A stretch of 64,000 nucleotides of DNA, taken from contig NZ_LN890655.1 in assembly GCF_900066015.1 (NCBI RefSeq), positions 2,892,726-2,956,725 on the forward strand, written 5' to 3'. This DNA is from Candidatus Promineifilum breve (GTDB lineage: Bacteria; Chloroflexota; Anaerolineae; Promineifilales; Promineifilaceae). The translations under genes were made by a program, and so were the position numbers. The notes under the pieces are model-generated. The model saw only the letters and a list, made by a program, of their open reading frames with translations. It had not been told where the DNA came from and made no database searches. Shown here one piece after another: positions 43,901 to 52,334 of this stretch (positions are counted from its first letter, which is position 1; every line of letters starts with the position of its first letter).

Positions 43901-44084
43901 GGGTGGTAACCCGGAACGTCCAGGCGCATTTCGCTGGGCTTCAGCCAGACCCAATATGGTCAACGTCGCGGTAAGTCGTGCCAAGCGACGTCTGTACATT
44001 GTGGGAAACAAGACCTTGTGGTCAAAATATCCATATTACGGAGACTTAGCTCATATCCTTGATTTGCATGGAAATGCGAACTAA
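40927..44084 (+). CDS. Upf1-like SF1 helicase/ATPase, low-GC, likely acquired
   Basis: About 1051 residues from GTG 40927 (MADEIKAKAQILDYWRAIELFSP); ATG 40890 is the alternative. The N-terminal 300 residues are an unrecognised domain. Motif I is VNGPPGTGKTT (near 330), followed by a long coiled coil (about 510-690). Then come motif II WLIIDEAGQAIPQ, motif III VALGDPMQLEPV, VGTIHIAQGKEADVVVLVL (V) and NMVNVAVSRAKRRLYIVG (VI), all as in Upf1/Dna2-type SF1B helicases. G+C is clearly below the neighbours and codon use differs. Position after a STAND conflict operon and composition suggest a defence or accessory function. Confidence 0.85.
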
Positions 44085-44126
44085 TAGTTAAGTTCTCAGC
44101 ATGTTATAAGCACGATGTGCTCTCTG

Positions 44127-44141
44127 AGGTGCATTGCACCT
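44127..44141. repeat. Short degenerate REP type A
   Basis: AGGTGCATTGCACCT, a reduced palindrome with outer arms only, upstream of the amidase gene. Confidence 0.5.
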
Positions 44142-44210
44142 GACCCCCTTCTTCTGCTAGAATGTCCCCCAACACGGCGAAGCGCCCCACGCCCTTCGCC
44201 CCCAAATGCC

Positions 44211-46499
44211 ATGAGAACCTTCACTCGCTCCCTGGCCGCGCTGCTGATCATGCTGGCCGCCACCGTCCTCTCGGCCGCGGCCTATCAGCCTGCCGCCGAT
44301 CGCGCCCCGATGGAAGACCTGATCATCCCCGCCGCCGACCTGACGGCCGACATCGAGAAGGGCACGACCATCATCGGCGGCGCGCTGGCCCCGGAATTGG
44401 CGAGCGGCGCGTCGTTCACCACAGAAGTGATCGAAGCGCCCATCCCATTCAACGCCGTCGTGCCCCATTGGACGGGCGACAACGCCGAAACCATCAGCCT
44501 GCAAGTGCGCACCGGCCCCGACGGCGCGACGTGGGGCGATTGGCTGGCCGTCCACGCCAATCACGACTGGATGGAGCCGGGCGAGACGGAGATCGTCGGC
44601 GAGATGGTGCTCGTGCCCCAGGCGGGCGTGACGCATCGCTTTGTTCAGGTGCAGGTGCTCTTCAATTCTCCCGAAACCGAGTTTTTTCCTGAAAACTCGG
44701 TTTCTACCCCCAGCCTCAGCCGCCTGCGCCTGACCTTCATCGACACCCACGACGGCCCCACGGCCGACGAACTGCTCGACCTACAGTCCGAGATCGACAA
44801 GGACGCGCCGCTGCTGCTGCCGGAGGCCCTGACCAACTACCCCAAGCCGTTCGTCGTCAGCCGCGCCGCCTGGTGCCAGCACGCCGATTGCAACTACAGC
44901 GACGGGCTGGAGTTCCATCCGGTCAGCCATCTCATCGTCCACCACACCGTGTCCAACAACGCCAGCGCCGACTGGCCGGCCGTGGTGCGGGCCATCTGGA
45001 ACTTCCACACCTACAGCCGCGGCTGGGGCGACATCGGCTATAACTACCTGGTCGATCCCAACGGCGTGCTCTACGAAGGGCACAACGGCGGCGAGGACGT
45101 GGTGGGCGTCCACGCGTCGGGGGCCAACACGGGCAGCATGGCCCTGGCCCTGCTGGGCACGTTCACGGCCTACTCGCCCGGCATCCGCCCGCCGGACGCC
45201 ATGCTCAATTCGGCCGTCGAGCTGCTCGCATGGGCCGCCGACCGGCGCGACATCAACGTCTTCGACGCCAGCGACGCGCTGCCTGATATAGCGTGGGGCC
45301 TGCCCCACCTGATGGGCCACCGCGACGTCTACGGCACGACGGAGTGCCCCGGCGACCAGGCCCATCTGCTCATCCCCTGGCTGCGCGAGCAGATCGCCGG
45401 GCGCATCGGCCTGGTCGATCCCTTCCTCTATGCCGACGACCAGACCACGGCCTTCACCAAAAGCGCCGGCGCCAACTGGTTCGTGCCGCCCTACCTGTGC
45501 GGCTTCAACAACCACGCCTGGTACACCTGGTCGGTCGATAGCCCGGCGTCGAGCGCCAACTGGGGCGAATGGCGGCCGAACATACCGGCGACAGGCCGCT
45601 ATCGCATCGACGTCTACGCCCCCTATTGCCGCACCGGCCGGGGCGAGACGGGCAGCGCCACCTATACCATCAGCCACGCCGGCGGGGCCGGCACGCGCAC
45701 CATTAACTTGCAGGCCAACATCGGCCTGTGGACGACGCTGGGCGAGTACAATCTGAGCCAGGGCAACGGCAACGTCATCCGCCTGACCGATTTGACCGGC
45801 GATAGCGGGCTGGGGGTGTGGTTCGACGCCGTGCGCCTGCTGCCGCTGAGCACGCCGCCGCCGCCCCCGCCGCCGCCCGCGCCCAATAACGTGGATCCGG
45901 GGGTGGGCAACTGGCGCACCAACCGCAACGTGGCCTTCGCCTGGCAAATCGCCAACCCGGAGATGGTGACGGTGACCACGCTGCAAGTGGCCGTCGATCC
46001 CGGCTTCGGCAATGTGCTGGTGAACCAGAGTTGGTTCGGCGCGCCGACGAGCCACAGCCACACCTTCGGCCAGGATTACCCCGACCTGTACTGGCGGGTG
46101 TTGGTGGCCTGGTCGGGCGGGCCGCTCATCTCCAGCCTGCCGACGCGCTTCCGGCTGGACGCCACGCCGCCGCAATCGGCCGTGGGCACGCCGCTCTACT
46201 ACCTGCCCCGGCTGGGCCGCTACGTGGTCGGTTGGAGCGGCGACGACGCGCTGGCCGGGGTCGATCGCTTCCACGTCGATTTCCGCCCGGCCGGCGGCAC
46301 GTGGACGCGCTGGCTGAGCGACACGCGGCTGCGCTCGGCCAACTTCGCGCCGCCGGTGGCGGGGCAGGTGTACGAGTTTCGCTCGCAGGCCATCGATGCC
46401 GCCGGCAACGTGGAACCGCCCGCCGCCGCGGCCGATGCCACCACCGCCGGGGCCATCCACCTGCCGGACACGCTCTTTTTGCCCAACCTCCGGCGCTAA
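44211..46499 (+). CDS. Secreted PGRP/amidase_2 protein with golvesin-like and Fn3-like domains
   Basis: 762 residues from ATG 44211, giving a signal peptide (MRTFTRSLAALLIMLAATVLSAAA). Residues about 220-405 are a peptidoglycan-recognition/N-acetylmuramoyl-L-alanine amidase domain: VSRAAWCQH, LIVHHTVS (Zn His), WGDIGYNYLVDPNGVLYEG, LMGHRDVYGTTECPGD (Zn His/Cys). Residues 440-545 resemble a golvesin C-terminal domain (GRYRIDVYAPYC ... GVWFDAVRLLPL). A poly-Pro linker and Fn3-like domains end the protein. A palindromic repeat at 44673-44704 encodes PETEFFPENSVST in frame near residue 160. It probably cleaves or binds cell-wall material outside the cell. Confidence 0.85.
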   Translation: MRTFTRSLAALLIMLAATVLSAAAYQPAADRAPMEDLIIPAADLTADIEKGTTIIGGALAPELASGASFTTEVIEAPIPFNAVVPHWTGDNAETISLQVRTGPDGATWGDWLAVHANHDWMEPGETEIVGEMVLVPQAGVTHRFVQVQVLFNSPETEFFPENSVSTPSLSRLRLTFIDTHDGPTADELLDLQSEIDKDAPLLLPEALTNYPKPFVVSRAAWCQHADCNYSDGLEFHPVSHLIVHHTVSNNASADWPAVVRAIWNFHTYSRGWGDIGYNYLVDPNGVLYEGHNGGEDVVGVHASGANTGSMALALLGTFTAYSPGIRPPDAMLNSAVELLAWAADRRDINVFDASDALPDIAWGLPHLMGHRDVYGTTECPGDQAHLLIPWLREQIAGRIGLVDPFLYADDQTTAFTKSAGANWFVPPYLCGFNNHAWYTWSVDSPASSANWGEWRPNIPATGRYRIDVYAPYCRTGRGETGSATYTISHAGGAGTRTINLQANIGLWTTLGEYNLSQGNGNVIRLTDLTGDSGLGVWFDAVRLLPLSTPPPPPPPPAPNNVDPGVGNWRTNRNVAFAWQIANPEMVTVTTLQVAVDPGFGNVLVNQSWFGAPTSHSHTFGQDYPDLYWRVLVAWSGGPLISSLPTRFRLDATPPQSAVGTPLYYLPRLGRYVVGWSGDDALAGVDRFHVDFRPAGGTWTRWLSDTRLRSANFAPPVAGQVYEFRSQAIDAAGNVEPPAAAADATTAGAIHLPDTLFLPNLRR
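44673..44704. repeat. In-frame palindromic repeat type B
   Basis: GAAACCGAGTTTT...AAAACTCGGTTTC inside the amidase coding sequence; two related copies lie at 62215 and 62368 in a spacer. Confidence 0.85.
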
Positions 46500-46573
46500 C
46501 TCGCCCGCGCCGTTTGCTCTGTCCTTATCCGCGCCCTGACCGTAGGTGTTATCTTGATCCGCAAAGGTTGCTG

Positions 46574-47269
46574 ATGATGAATGCCGCTATGGAACAATTG
46601 CCTCAATTGAGTAAGCGCGAAGGGGAAGTGGTCGATCAACTCCGGCAGGGCAAAAGCAATAAGTTGATCGCGGCCTCCCTCGGCATCTCCGAGCGCACCG
46701 TTGAATTCCACCTAAAAAATGTTTATGACAAGCTGCAAGTGAGTTCACGGGTCGAACTGGTGCTAAAACTGGGGGAATCCACAGTTGTGGAGCAGGGGGC
46801 AGATCCTGAAAATAGAGACACTCTCAATTCAAGGAATTGGGTGACATCCATCAGAGAAGCCGTCTCTACAATCGGCAAGGATCTAAAGATGACAGATATA
46901 GATATATTGAAGGCAGATGCCCGCAATGAAGGGAGCGGGATGACATTTTTCCAGTCGATTCGGGTGTGTCTGACCCAATACGCGGAGTTCAACGGCCGCG
47001 CGTCGCGGGCGGAGTTTTGGTGGTTTGCGCTGTTCGTCACCCTGGTGGCCGGGGCGTTGGGCTACTTGCACGAGAACGTGGCCGCCATCTTCATGATCGC
47101 CGTGCTGCTGCCCTTCCTGGCCGCCGGCGCGCGCCGCCTGAATGACATCGGCAAGAGTCCGTGGTGGCTGCTGATCATATTAGCTCCGGTTGGCGGCCTC
47201 GTCGCGCTGGGGTTTTTGTGGGCCATGCCGGCGGCCGACCTGCTGCCCGAAGACAAATTCGCGGCCTGA
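46574..47269 (+). CDS. LuxR-type HTH fused to DUF805 membrane domain
   Basis: 231 residues from ATG 46574, preceded by AAAGG. Residues 10-70 are a LuxR/GerE helix-turn-helix (LSKREGEVVDQLRQGKSNKLIAASLGISERTVEFHLKNVYDKLQV). After a linker, residues about 130-225 are a DUF805 domain with three hydrophobic segments (YAEFNGRASRAEFWWFALF, ARRLNDIGKSPWWLL). This suggests a membrane-tethered transcription factor whose activity responds to the membrane state or to proteolytic release. The target genes are unknown. Confidence 0.8.
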   Translation: MMNAAMEQLPQLSKREGEVVDQLRQGKSNKLIAASLGISERTVEFHLKNVYDKLQVSSRVELVLKLGESTVVEQGADPENRDTLNSRNWVTSIREAVSTIGKDLKMTDIDILKADARNEGSGMTFFQSIRVCLTQYAEFNGRASRAEFWWFALFVTLVAGALGYLHENVAAIFMIAVLLPFLAAGARRLNDIGKSPWWLLIILAPVGGLVALGFLWAMPAADLLPEDKFAA

Positions 47270-47302
47270 TGGCGATAGGCCAGGGCTTTGCCAGAGTCAG
47301 AT

Positions 47303-47368
47303 AACGCGGAGGGCGCGGAGCGCAGACGCGGAGGGCGCGGAGAGTTTTTTCTCCGCGCCCTCCGCGTT
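47303..47368. repeat. GCGGAGGGC inverted hairpin, terminator-like
   Basis: ACGCGGAGGGCGCGGAG arrays before and their exact inverse after a TTTTTT-containing loop (best stem 17 bp, 47325-47367). It follows the LuxR-DUF805 stop and may end transcription, although the T-run is in the loop. Confidence 0.65.
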
Positions 47369-47459
47369 CCTTTTCCTAACCATTGGACCTGGGAATCTAT
47401 CATTTCCAATTGCGATTTCGGGTTATAATAAGAATCCGTCAACCCAACCGGAGTTATTC

Positions 47460-47495
47460 GTTCTCCGAATTCGTAATTCGTAATTCGTAATTCTC
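47460..47495. repeat. AATTCGT 7-mer array
   Basis: ATTCGTTCTCCGAATTCGT and two further AATTCGT units end 3 bases before ATG 47498; no Shine-Dalgarno sequence. Confidence 0.6.
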
Positions 47496-47497
47496 TT

Positions 47498-48682
47498 ATG
47501 TCCAAAGTTGAAACCATTGACGTTCTGATTATCGGTTCCGGCCCGGCCGGCACATCGACGGCGCTGCACCTGCTGAAGAGCGATCCCGCCTGGGCCGGGC
47601 GCATCATCATCGTCGACAAGGCCGTCCACCCGCGCGAGAAGCTGTGCGGCGGCGGGCTGACCCATCTGGGCCAGAACATCCTGGCCGATCTGGGGCTGGA
47701 ACTGGAGCCGCGCCACTTCGAGGTGAAGGAAGCCCGGCTCGTCTATCGCGGCCAGAGCTATTCGTTCTATGGCGACCCCGTGTTTCGCATTGTGCGGCGC
47801 GATGAGTTCGACCAATGGCTGGCCCGCACGGCCGAGAAGCGCGGCGTACAGTTGCGCGAGGGCGAGGCGGTCAAGGAGATCAACCCGCGCGACGAGTACG
47901 TCGAGGTCATCACCGAGCGCGCTGTCTACCATGCCCAGGTGCTGGTGGGGGCCGACGGCTCGCGCAGTTTCGTGCGCCGCAAGCTGAAGTGGGACGACGA
48001 TTCGCGCGTGGCCCGGCTGGTGGAGGTGCTGACGCCCGAAGACCCGGCAGCCACGCCGGAGTTCCGCGAGGCGGTGGCCGTCTTCGACTTCACGCCGCTG
48101 GACGACGGCTTGCAGGGCTACTATTGGGACTTCCCCAGCTTCATCAAGGGGCAGGCCTACATGAACCGGGGCGTGTTCGACAGCCGCGCCCGGCCGGAGA
48201 AGGACAAGGCCGACCTGAAGGAGATTCTGGGCGGGGAGATGGCCGAGCGCGACCGCGAACTGGATGATTACGAATTGAAGGGCCATCCCATCCGCTGGTG
48301 GAGCAGCGACGGCCGCTTCGCCCAGCCGCGCGTCATCCTGGTGGGCGACGCCGCCGGGGCCGACCCGCTGATGGGCGAGGGCATCTCCTTCGCCCTGGGC
48401 TACGGCCAACCGGCGGCCGAGGCCATCCGCGACGCCTTCGCCCGCGCCGACTTCAGTTTCGACACCTACGGCGCTCGCCTGAAGCGCCACCCGCTCTTCG
48501 TGCAGCTAAGCGTGCGCACGTGGCTGGCGCGCTTCGTCTACCGGATCAACAATCCAATGGTGGTGCGCATCGGTTGGCGGGTGATGCAGCTGCTGGTGCG
48601 CCTGACCCCGTGGCGGCGGCGCGATTATGTGCCCGGCCGCCGGCCGGATTTTCGGCTGACGGATACGGCTTCGCAGCATTAA
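47498..48682 (+). CDS. Geranylgeranyl reductase family FAD-dependent oxidoreductase
   Basis: 394 residues. DVLIIGSGPAGTSTALHLL (FAD dinucleotide motif), EKLCGGGLTHLGQ, VLVGADGSRSFVRRKL and VILVGDAAGADPLMGEGISFALGYGQPAAEAI are the family signatures. Members reduce isoprenoid chains (chlorophyll, archaeal or menaquinone side chains) or related polyenes. Substrate not determinable. It converges with the response regulator and overlaps its end by 4 bases. Confidence 0.82.
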   Translation: MSKVETIDVLIIGSGPAGTSTALHLLKSDPAWAGRIIIVDKAVHPREKLCGGGLTHLGQNILADLGLELEPRHFEVKEARLVYRGQSYSFYGDPVFRIVRRDEFDQWLARTAEKRGVQLREGEAVKEINPRDEYVEVITERAVYHAQVLVGADGSRSFVRRKLKWDDDSRVARLVEVLTPEDPAATPEFREAVAVFDFTPLDDGLQGYYWDFPSFIKGQAYMNRGVFDSRARPEKDKADLKEILGGEMAERDRELDDYELKGHPIRWWSSDGRFAQPRVILVGDAAGADPLMGEGISFALGYGQPAAEAIRDAFARADFSFDTYGARLKRHPLFVQLSVRTWLARFVYRINNPMVVRIGWRVMQLLVRLTPWRRRDYVPGRRPDFRLTDTASQH

Positions 48683-49389
48683 AGCTGACTCTGGAAGCTA
48701 TACCCCACCCCGCGCTCGGCCAGAATATAGACCGGGCTATTGGGGTCTTGCTCGATCTTGCCCCGCAGCCGGTGGACGTGGACGTGGAGCCGGTCTTCCT
48801 TGGCGTCCTGCATGGGCCAGATGCGATTGAGCAGGAACTCGGTGGTCACGATGCGGCCGCCGTTGCGCACCAGGATGTAGAGCAGCTTCGTCTCCGTCGG
48901 CGTCAGCGAGACCAGCTCGCCCTCGACCGTCGCCTCGCGCAGGGGGAAGTTGATCAGCAGCCGCTCGTCGATGCGCGTCGTGGATTCCAGGGTGTAGGTG
49001 TAATTTTCCATGCGGGCCAGCACGCGCCGCACTCGGGCGATTAGCTCCGGCGGGTTGAACGGCTTGACCATGTAATCCTCGGCGTGCTCCTCCAACCCCT
49101 CGACGATGGTCTCTTCGGTGTTGGCCGCGGTCAGCATGATGACCGGCACGTCGCTGAACTCATGGATGGTGCGGCAGAACTCGAAGCCGCTCATCTCCGG
49201 CATGTGGAGATCGACGATCGCCAGATGGGGCAGGCCGTAGCGGTTGATGAGCTTCAGCCCTTCCGCCCCGGAAATAGCCGTGGAAACTTCGTAGCCGGCC
49301 TGCTCCAGCGTGTGCTGTACGATGCGCAGGGTATAGGTGTTGTCGTCAACGACCAGGACGCGTTGCGTTTCGGGAACCGATTCAAGCAT
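48679..49389 (-). CDS. OmpR-family response regulator
   Basis: 236 residues. The receiver domain has VLVVDDN, the phosphoacceptor Asp in AIVDLHMPEMSG, Thr in MLTAAN and Lys in DYMVKPFNPPEL. The C-terminal winged helix (LTPTETKLLYILVRNGGRIVTTEFLLNRIWP ... LHVHVHRLRGKIEQDPNSPVYILAERGVGYSF) is OmpR/PhoB type. No histidine kinase is adjacent, so it is an orphan here. It is divergent from nuoA. Confidence 0.9.
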   Translation of the reverse strand: MLESVPETQRVLVVDDNTYTLRIVQHTLEQAGYEVSTAISGAEGLKLINRYGLPHLAIVDLHMPEMSGFEFCRTIHEFSDVPVIMLTAANTEETIVEGLEEHAEDYMVKPFNPPELIARVRRVLARMENYTYTLESTTRIDERLLINFPLREATVEGELVSLTPTETKLLYILVRNGGRIVTTEFLLNRIWPMQDAKEDRLHVHVHRLRGKIEQDPNSPVYILAERGVGYSFQSQL

Positions 49390-49400
49390 AAGGGGAGTAA

Positions 49401-49503
49401 ACCACAGATTGCCCAGATTTCACAGATTTAATCAAGAAAGTGGGTAGTGGACAGTGGTCAGTATCCAGACTGACCACTGTCCACTACCCACTGCTTCTTT
49501 CTT
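49401..49503. repeat. 9-mer array and perfect CAGTGGN hairpin upstream of nuoA
   Basis: ACAGATT units, then a near-perfect long hairpin (arms AGAAAGTGGGTAGTGGACAG and inverse, about 49435-49500). It lies between the divergent response regulator and nuo genes; a TGCTATAAAT box follows at about 49521. Confidence 0.75.
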
Positions 49504-49583
49504 GCGCTTATCCCTTCCTGTGCTATAAATGAGAGAAATTTCACAATTGCGCTCCGCAAACCAGAAGAGGATGAGGAACCACT

Positions 49584-49940
49584 GTGCTGGCTGACTGGCA
49601 ATACATCGGTATTTTCGTGGCGTTATCGCCAATTTTCCCACTGGCCCCTGTGGTGCTTAACCGTTTGTTGGGTCCACATCGGCCGAATCCGATCAAGCAA
49701 CAGACCTATGAATGCGGCATCGAGACCGTGGGTGACACCTGGATTCAGTTCAAGGTGCAATATTACATCTACGCCCTCGTCTTCGTCGTGTTCGACATCG
49801 AGGCCGTTTTCCTGTTCCCGATCGCCGCGGCCTATGGACAGCTTGACCTGTTCGCCATTGGGGCGACGGCGCTGTTCATTTTCCTGCTGGCCGACGGCCT
49901 CATTTATGCCTGGAATCGGGGGGTTCTGGAGTGGGTCTAG
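49584..49940 (+). CDS. nuoA: NADH-quinone oxidoreductase subunit A
   Basis: 118 residues from GTG 49584 with GATGAGGA just upstream. Three TM helices; KQQTYECGIETVGDTWIQFKVQYYIYALVFVVFDIEAVFLFP is the NuoA hallmark with the quinone-side Cys/Glu loop. It is normally followed by nuoB, but here nuoH comes next, so B, C, D and I must be elsewhere. Confidence 0.95.
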   Translation: MLADWQYIGIFVALSPIFPLAPVVLNRLLGPHRPNPIKQQTYECGIETVGDTWIQFKVQYYIYALVFVVFDIEAVFLFPIAAAYGQLDLFAIGATALFIFLLADGLIYAWNRGVLEWV

Positions 49941-50027
49941 CGCCCACCGGCGACAGGGATGGGGGAAGGGGCGCGAGGCGTATGGCTGCGCCCGCTTGAA
50001 TGCCTCATACAGTGACAAGGCACCGCT

Positions 50028-51380
50028 ATGGATATTCTTCTTGACCTACTGAAGAGTCTACTCTCATTAAGTCTCGGCGACTTCATTCGCCGCACCTTCG
50101 GGGAAGGACCGGGCACGGAACTGCTGATCGACATCGGCGGCGTGGTGCTTCTCAGTACCTTCTGCCTGCTGATCGTCATCTTCCTGATCTGGCTGACGCG
50201 CAAGCTGGTGGCCCGGATGCAGGACCGCATCGGCCCCAATCGCGTCGGTGGCCGCTTCGGGCTGCTCCAGACGGTGGCCGACGTCGTCAAGCTGCTGATT
50301 AAGGAAGTCATCCACCCGTCGGGCGCCGACTGGGTGGCCTATAACGCCGCGCCCATCCTGACCGTCATCGCCGCCCTGCTGGTGTGGGCGGTCATGCCCT
50401 TTGCCCCCGGCGTCATCGGCGTCGATCTGAATATCGGCATCTTCTACGTCCTGGCCATTAGCTCGGCTTCGGTGGTGGTGCTGCTGCTGGCGGGGTGGGG
50501 ATCGAACAACAAGTATGCCCTGCTGGGCGCGTTCCGGGCCGTGGCCCAGATGGTCAGCTACGAAGTGCCGATGATCCTGGCCCTGCTCGTGCCCATCATC
50601 CTGGCCGGCACGATGTCGACCAAGGGCATCATCGACGCCCAGACCATCCCCTTCCTGTTTGTGGCTCCCCTCTCCGCCCTCATCTTCTACATCTCAACCC
50701 TGGCCGAGACCGGCCGCACGCCGTTTGACCTGCTGGAAGCGGAGTCGGAGATCGTCGCCGGCTTCCACACCGAATACGGCGGCATGAAGTTCGGCATGTT
50801 CTTCCTGGCCGAGTTCGTCACCACGCTCTTCTGGTCGGGCATGTTCGTCACCATCTACCTGGGCGGCTATCGCTTCTTTGGGCTGGAGAACTGGGTCAGC
50901 GGCGACGGCTATCCCTACGGCCGTCTCATCGGTCTGATCGCTTTCTTCGCCAAGACCTTCTTTATCTATTTCGTCTACGACTGGGTGCGCGGCACACTGC
51001 CGCGCGTCCGTGTCGATCAGATTCTCAACTTCAACTGGAAATTCCTGGTGCCGCTATCGCTGGTGCTCATCTTCGCCGTCGCCATCGTGGATAAGCTCAT
51101 CCCGGCCGGGGCCGGGCCGGTGGCGCGCATGGCGATTCATTTGGCGCTGAACCTGCTGCTGGCCCTGGGCACGCTGCAAATTCTGCGGCGGCGCGGCCGG
51201 CAGGTGCGCGAAGCCATGACCGGCGGCGACGGCCCCGGCGGCCGCGAGACCTTGCACAGTGGCGGCCATGACGGCCACGCCACGCATGGCAGCCCGGCCG
51301 CCCACGGGAGCGCGGGCCACGGCGAAGCCGGTGACTCGCCGCTGGGCGCGCGCGAGCCGATCACCGTGCCGATTCATTAG
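50028..51380 (+). CDS. nuoH: NADH-quinone oxidoreductase subunit H, with His-rich tail
   Basis: 450 residues, longer than the usual 330-360. Eight or so TM helices; RMQDRIGPNRVGGRFGLLQTVADVVKLL, SYEVPMILAL, GRTPFDLLEAESEIVAGFHTEYGG and RVDQILNFNWKFLVPLSL are diagnostic. It links the quinone site to the membrane arm. The C-terminal extra 50 residues (HSGGHDGHATHGSPAAHGSAGHG) are hydrophilic and His/Gly-rich, probably cytoplasmic, and could bind metal. An N-terminal extension of about 40 residues is also present. Confidence 0.95.
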   Translation: MDILLDLLKSLLSLSLGDFIRRTFGEGPGTELLIDIGGVVLLSTFCLLIVIFLIWLTRKLVARMQDRIGPNRVGGRFGLLQTVADVVKLLIKEVIHPSGADWVAYNAAPILTVIAALLVWAVMPFAPGVIGVDLNIGIFYVLAISSASVVVLLLAGWGSNNKYALLGAFRAVAQMVSYEVPMILALLVPIILAGTMSTKGIIDAQTIPFLFVAPLSALIFYISTLAETGRTPFDLLEAESEIVAGFHTEYGGMKFGMFFLAEFVTTLFWSGMFVTIYLGGYRFFGLENWVSGDGYPYGRLIGLIAFFAKTFFIYFVYDWVRGTLPRVRVDQILNFNWKFLVPLSLVLIFAVAIVDKLIPAGAGPVARMAIHLALNLLLALGTLQILRRRGRQVREAMTGGDGPGGRETLHSGGHDGHATHGSPAAHGSAGHGEAGDSPLGAREPITVPIH

Positions 51381-51402
51381 ATCATCGAACTGAGGCGCAC
51401 GC

Positions 51403-51960
51403 ATGAGCCAACAGATCGTCTTTTTTATCCTGTCTGCCATCATCCTGACCTCGGCCATCGTCGTGGTCACGATTCGCAACCTGTTCCACGCGGCGCTGGC
51501 CCTGATGGTGACCTTTCTGGGTGTGGCCGGCATCTACGTGCTGCTGGAGGCGGGCTTTCTGGCCATGGCCCAGTTGCTCGTCTACATCGGCGCTATCTCC
51601 ATCCTGATCATCTTCGCCATTATGATGACCCGCCGCCTGATGCAGACGCGGGAGACGCCGTTCAATGGCCAATCGGTGGCCGCCCTCATCGGCTCGCTGC
51701 TGGTGATGATCCTGCTGGTCTTCGTCATCTCGCGCCTCTACCCGCTGGCCCCCGGCGGTGAGTCGGCGTTCACCGCGCCGCTGGCTGTGGATCAGGCCAT
51801 CATCGATGACAGCGTGGCCCGGATGGGGCGCTCCTTCGTCAGCGCCGACGCCTACGTGTTGCCGTTCGAGTTGGCTTCCGTGTTATTGCTGGCGGCGCTG
51901 GTTGGTTCCATCATTATCGCCTGGCCGCGTCGCGGCAGCGGCGAGGAGGATAACCTGTGA
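51403..51960 (+). CDS. nuoJ: NADH-quinone oxidoreductase subunit J
   Basis: 185 residues, five TM helices. FHAALALMVTFLGVAGIYVLLEAGFLAMAQLLVYIGAISILIIFAIMM is the conserved NuoJ region, including the pi-bulge helix involved in coupling. Start ATG 51403; the stop overlaps the GTG of nuoK. Confidence 0.95.
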   Translation: MSQQIVFFILSAIILTSAIVVVTIRNLFHAALALMVTFLGVAGIYVLLEAGFLAMAQLLVYIGAISILIIFAIMMTRRLMQTRETPFNGQSVAALIGSLLVMILLVFVISRLYPLAPGGESAFTAPLAVDQAIIDDSVARMGRSFVSADAYVLPFELASVLLLAALVGSIIIAWPRRGSGEEDNL

Positions 51961-52265
51961 TTCCTCTGTCCTGGTATTTGCTGCTCAGCGCGGCGCTCTT
52001 TGCCATCGGCCTGTTTGGCGTGCTGGGCCGGCGCAACGCCATCGCCATCCTGATGGGCGTCGAGTTGATGCTCAACGCCGTCAATATTAATCTGATCGCC
52101 TTCTGGCGCTATTTGACGCCGGATCGTTCGGTGGGGCTGGTCTGGGCCACGTTTGTACTGACCGTGGCCGCGGCCGAAGCCGCCGTCGGTCTGGCCCTGA
52201 TCATTTCCGTCTATCGCAATCGCGATTCGGTCATCGCCGAAGAGCTGGACACATTGAAGAATTAG
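51957..52265 (+). CDS. nuoK: NADH-quinone oxidoreductase subunit K
   Basis: 102 residues from GTG 51957 (overlap GTGA with nuoJ; GAGGAGG upstream). Three TM helices. The two membrane glutamates of the E-channel are present (MGVELMLNAVN and AAAEAAVGLAL). Confidence 0.95.
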   Translation: MIPLSWYLLLSAALFAIGLFGVLGRRNAIAILMGVELMLNAVNINLIAFWRYLTPDRSVGLVWATFVLTVAAAEAAVGLALIISVYRNRDSVIAEELDTLKN

Positions 52266-52334
52266 TGATCAGGGGACAGTGGTCAGTGATCAGTAAGACC
52301 ACTGACCACTGTCCACTGACCACTGACCACTGTG
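52266..52334. repeat. CAGTGGN hairpin between nuoK and nuoL
   Basis: ACAGTGGTCAGTGATCAGT then ACCACTGACCACTGTCCACTG; the right arm runs to the nuoL start. It would form an mRNA hairpin within the operon. Confidence 0.75.
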
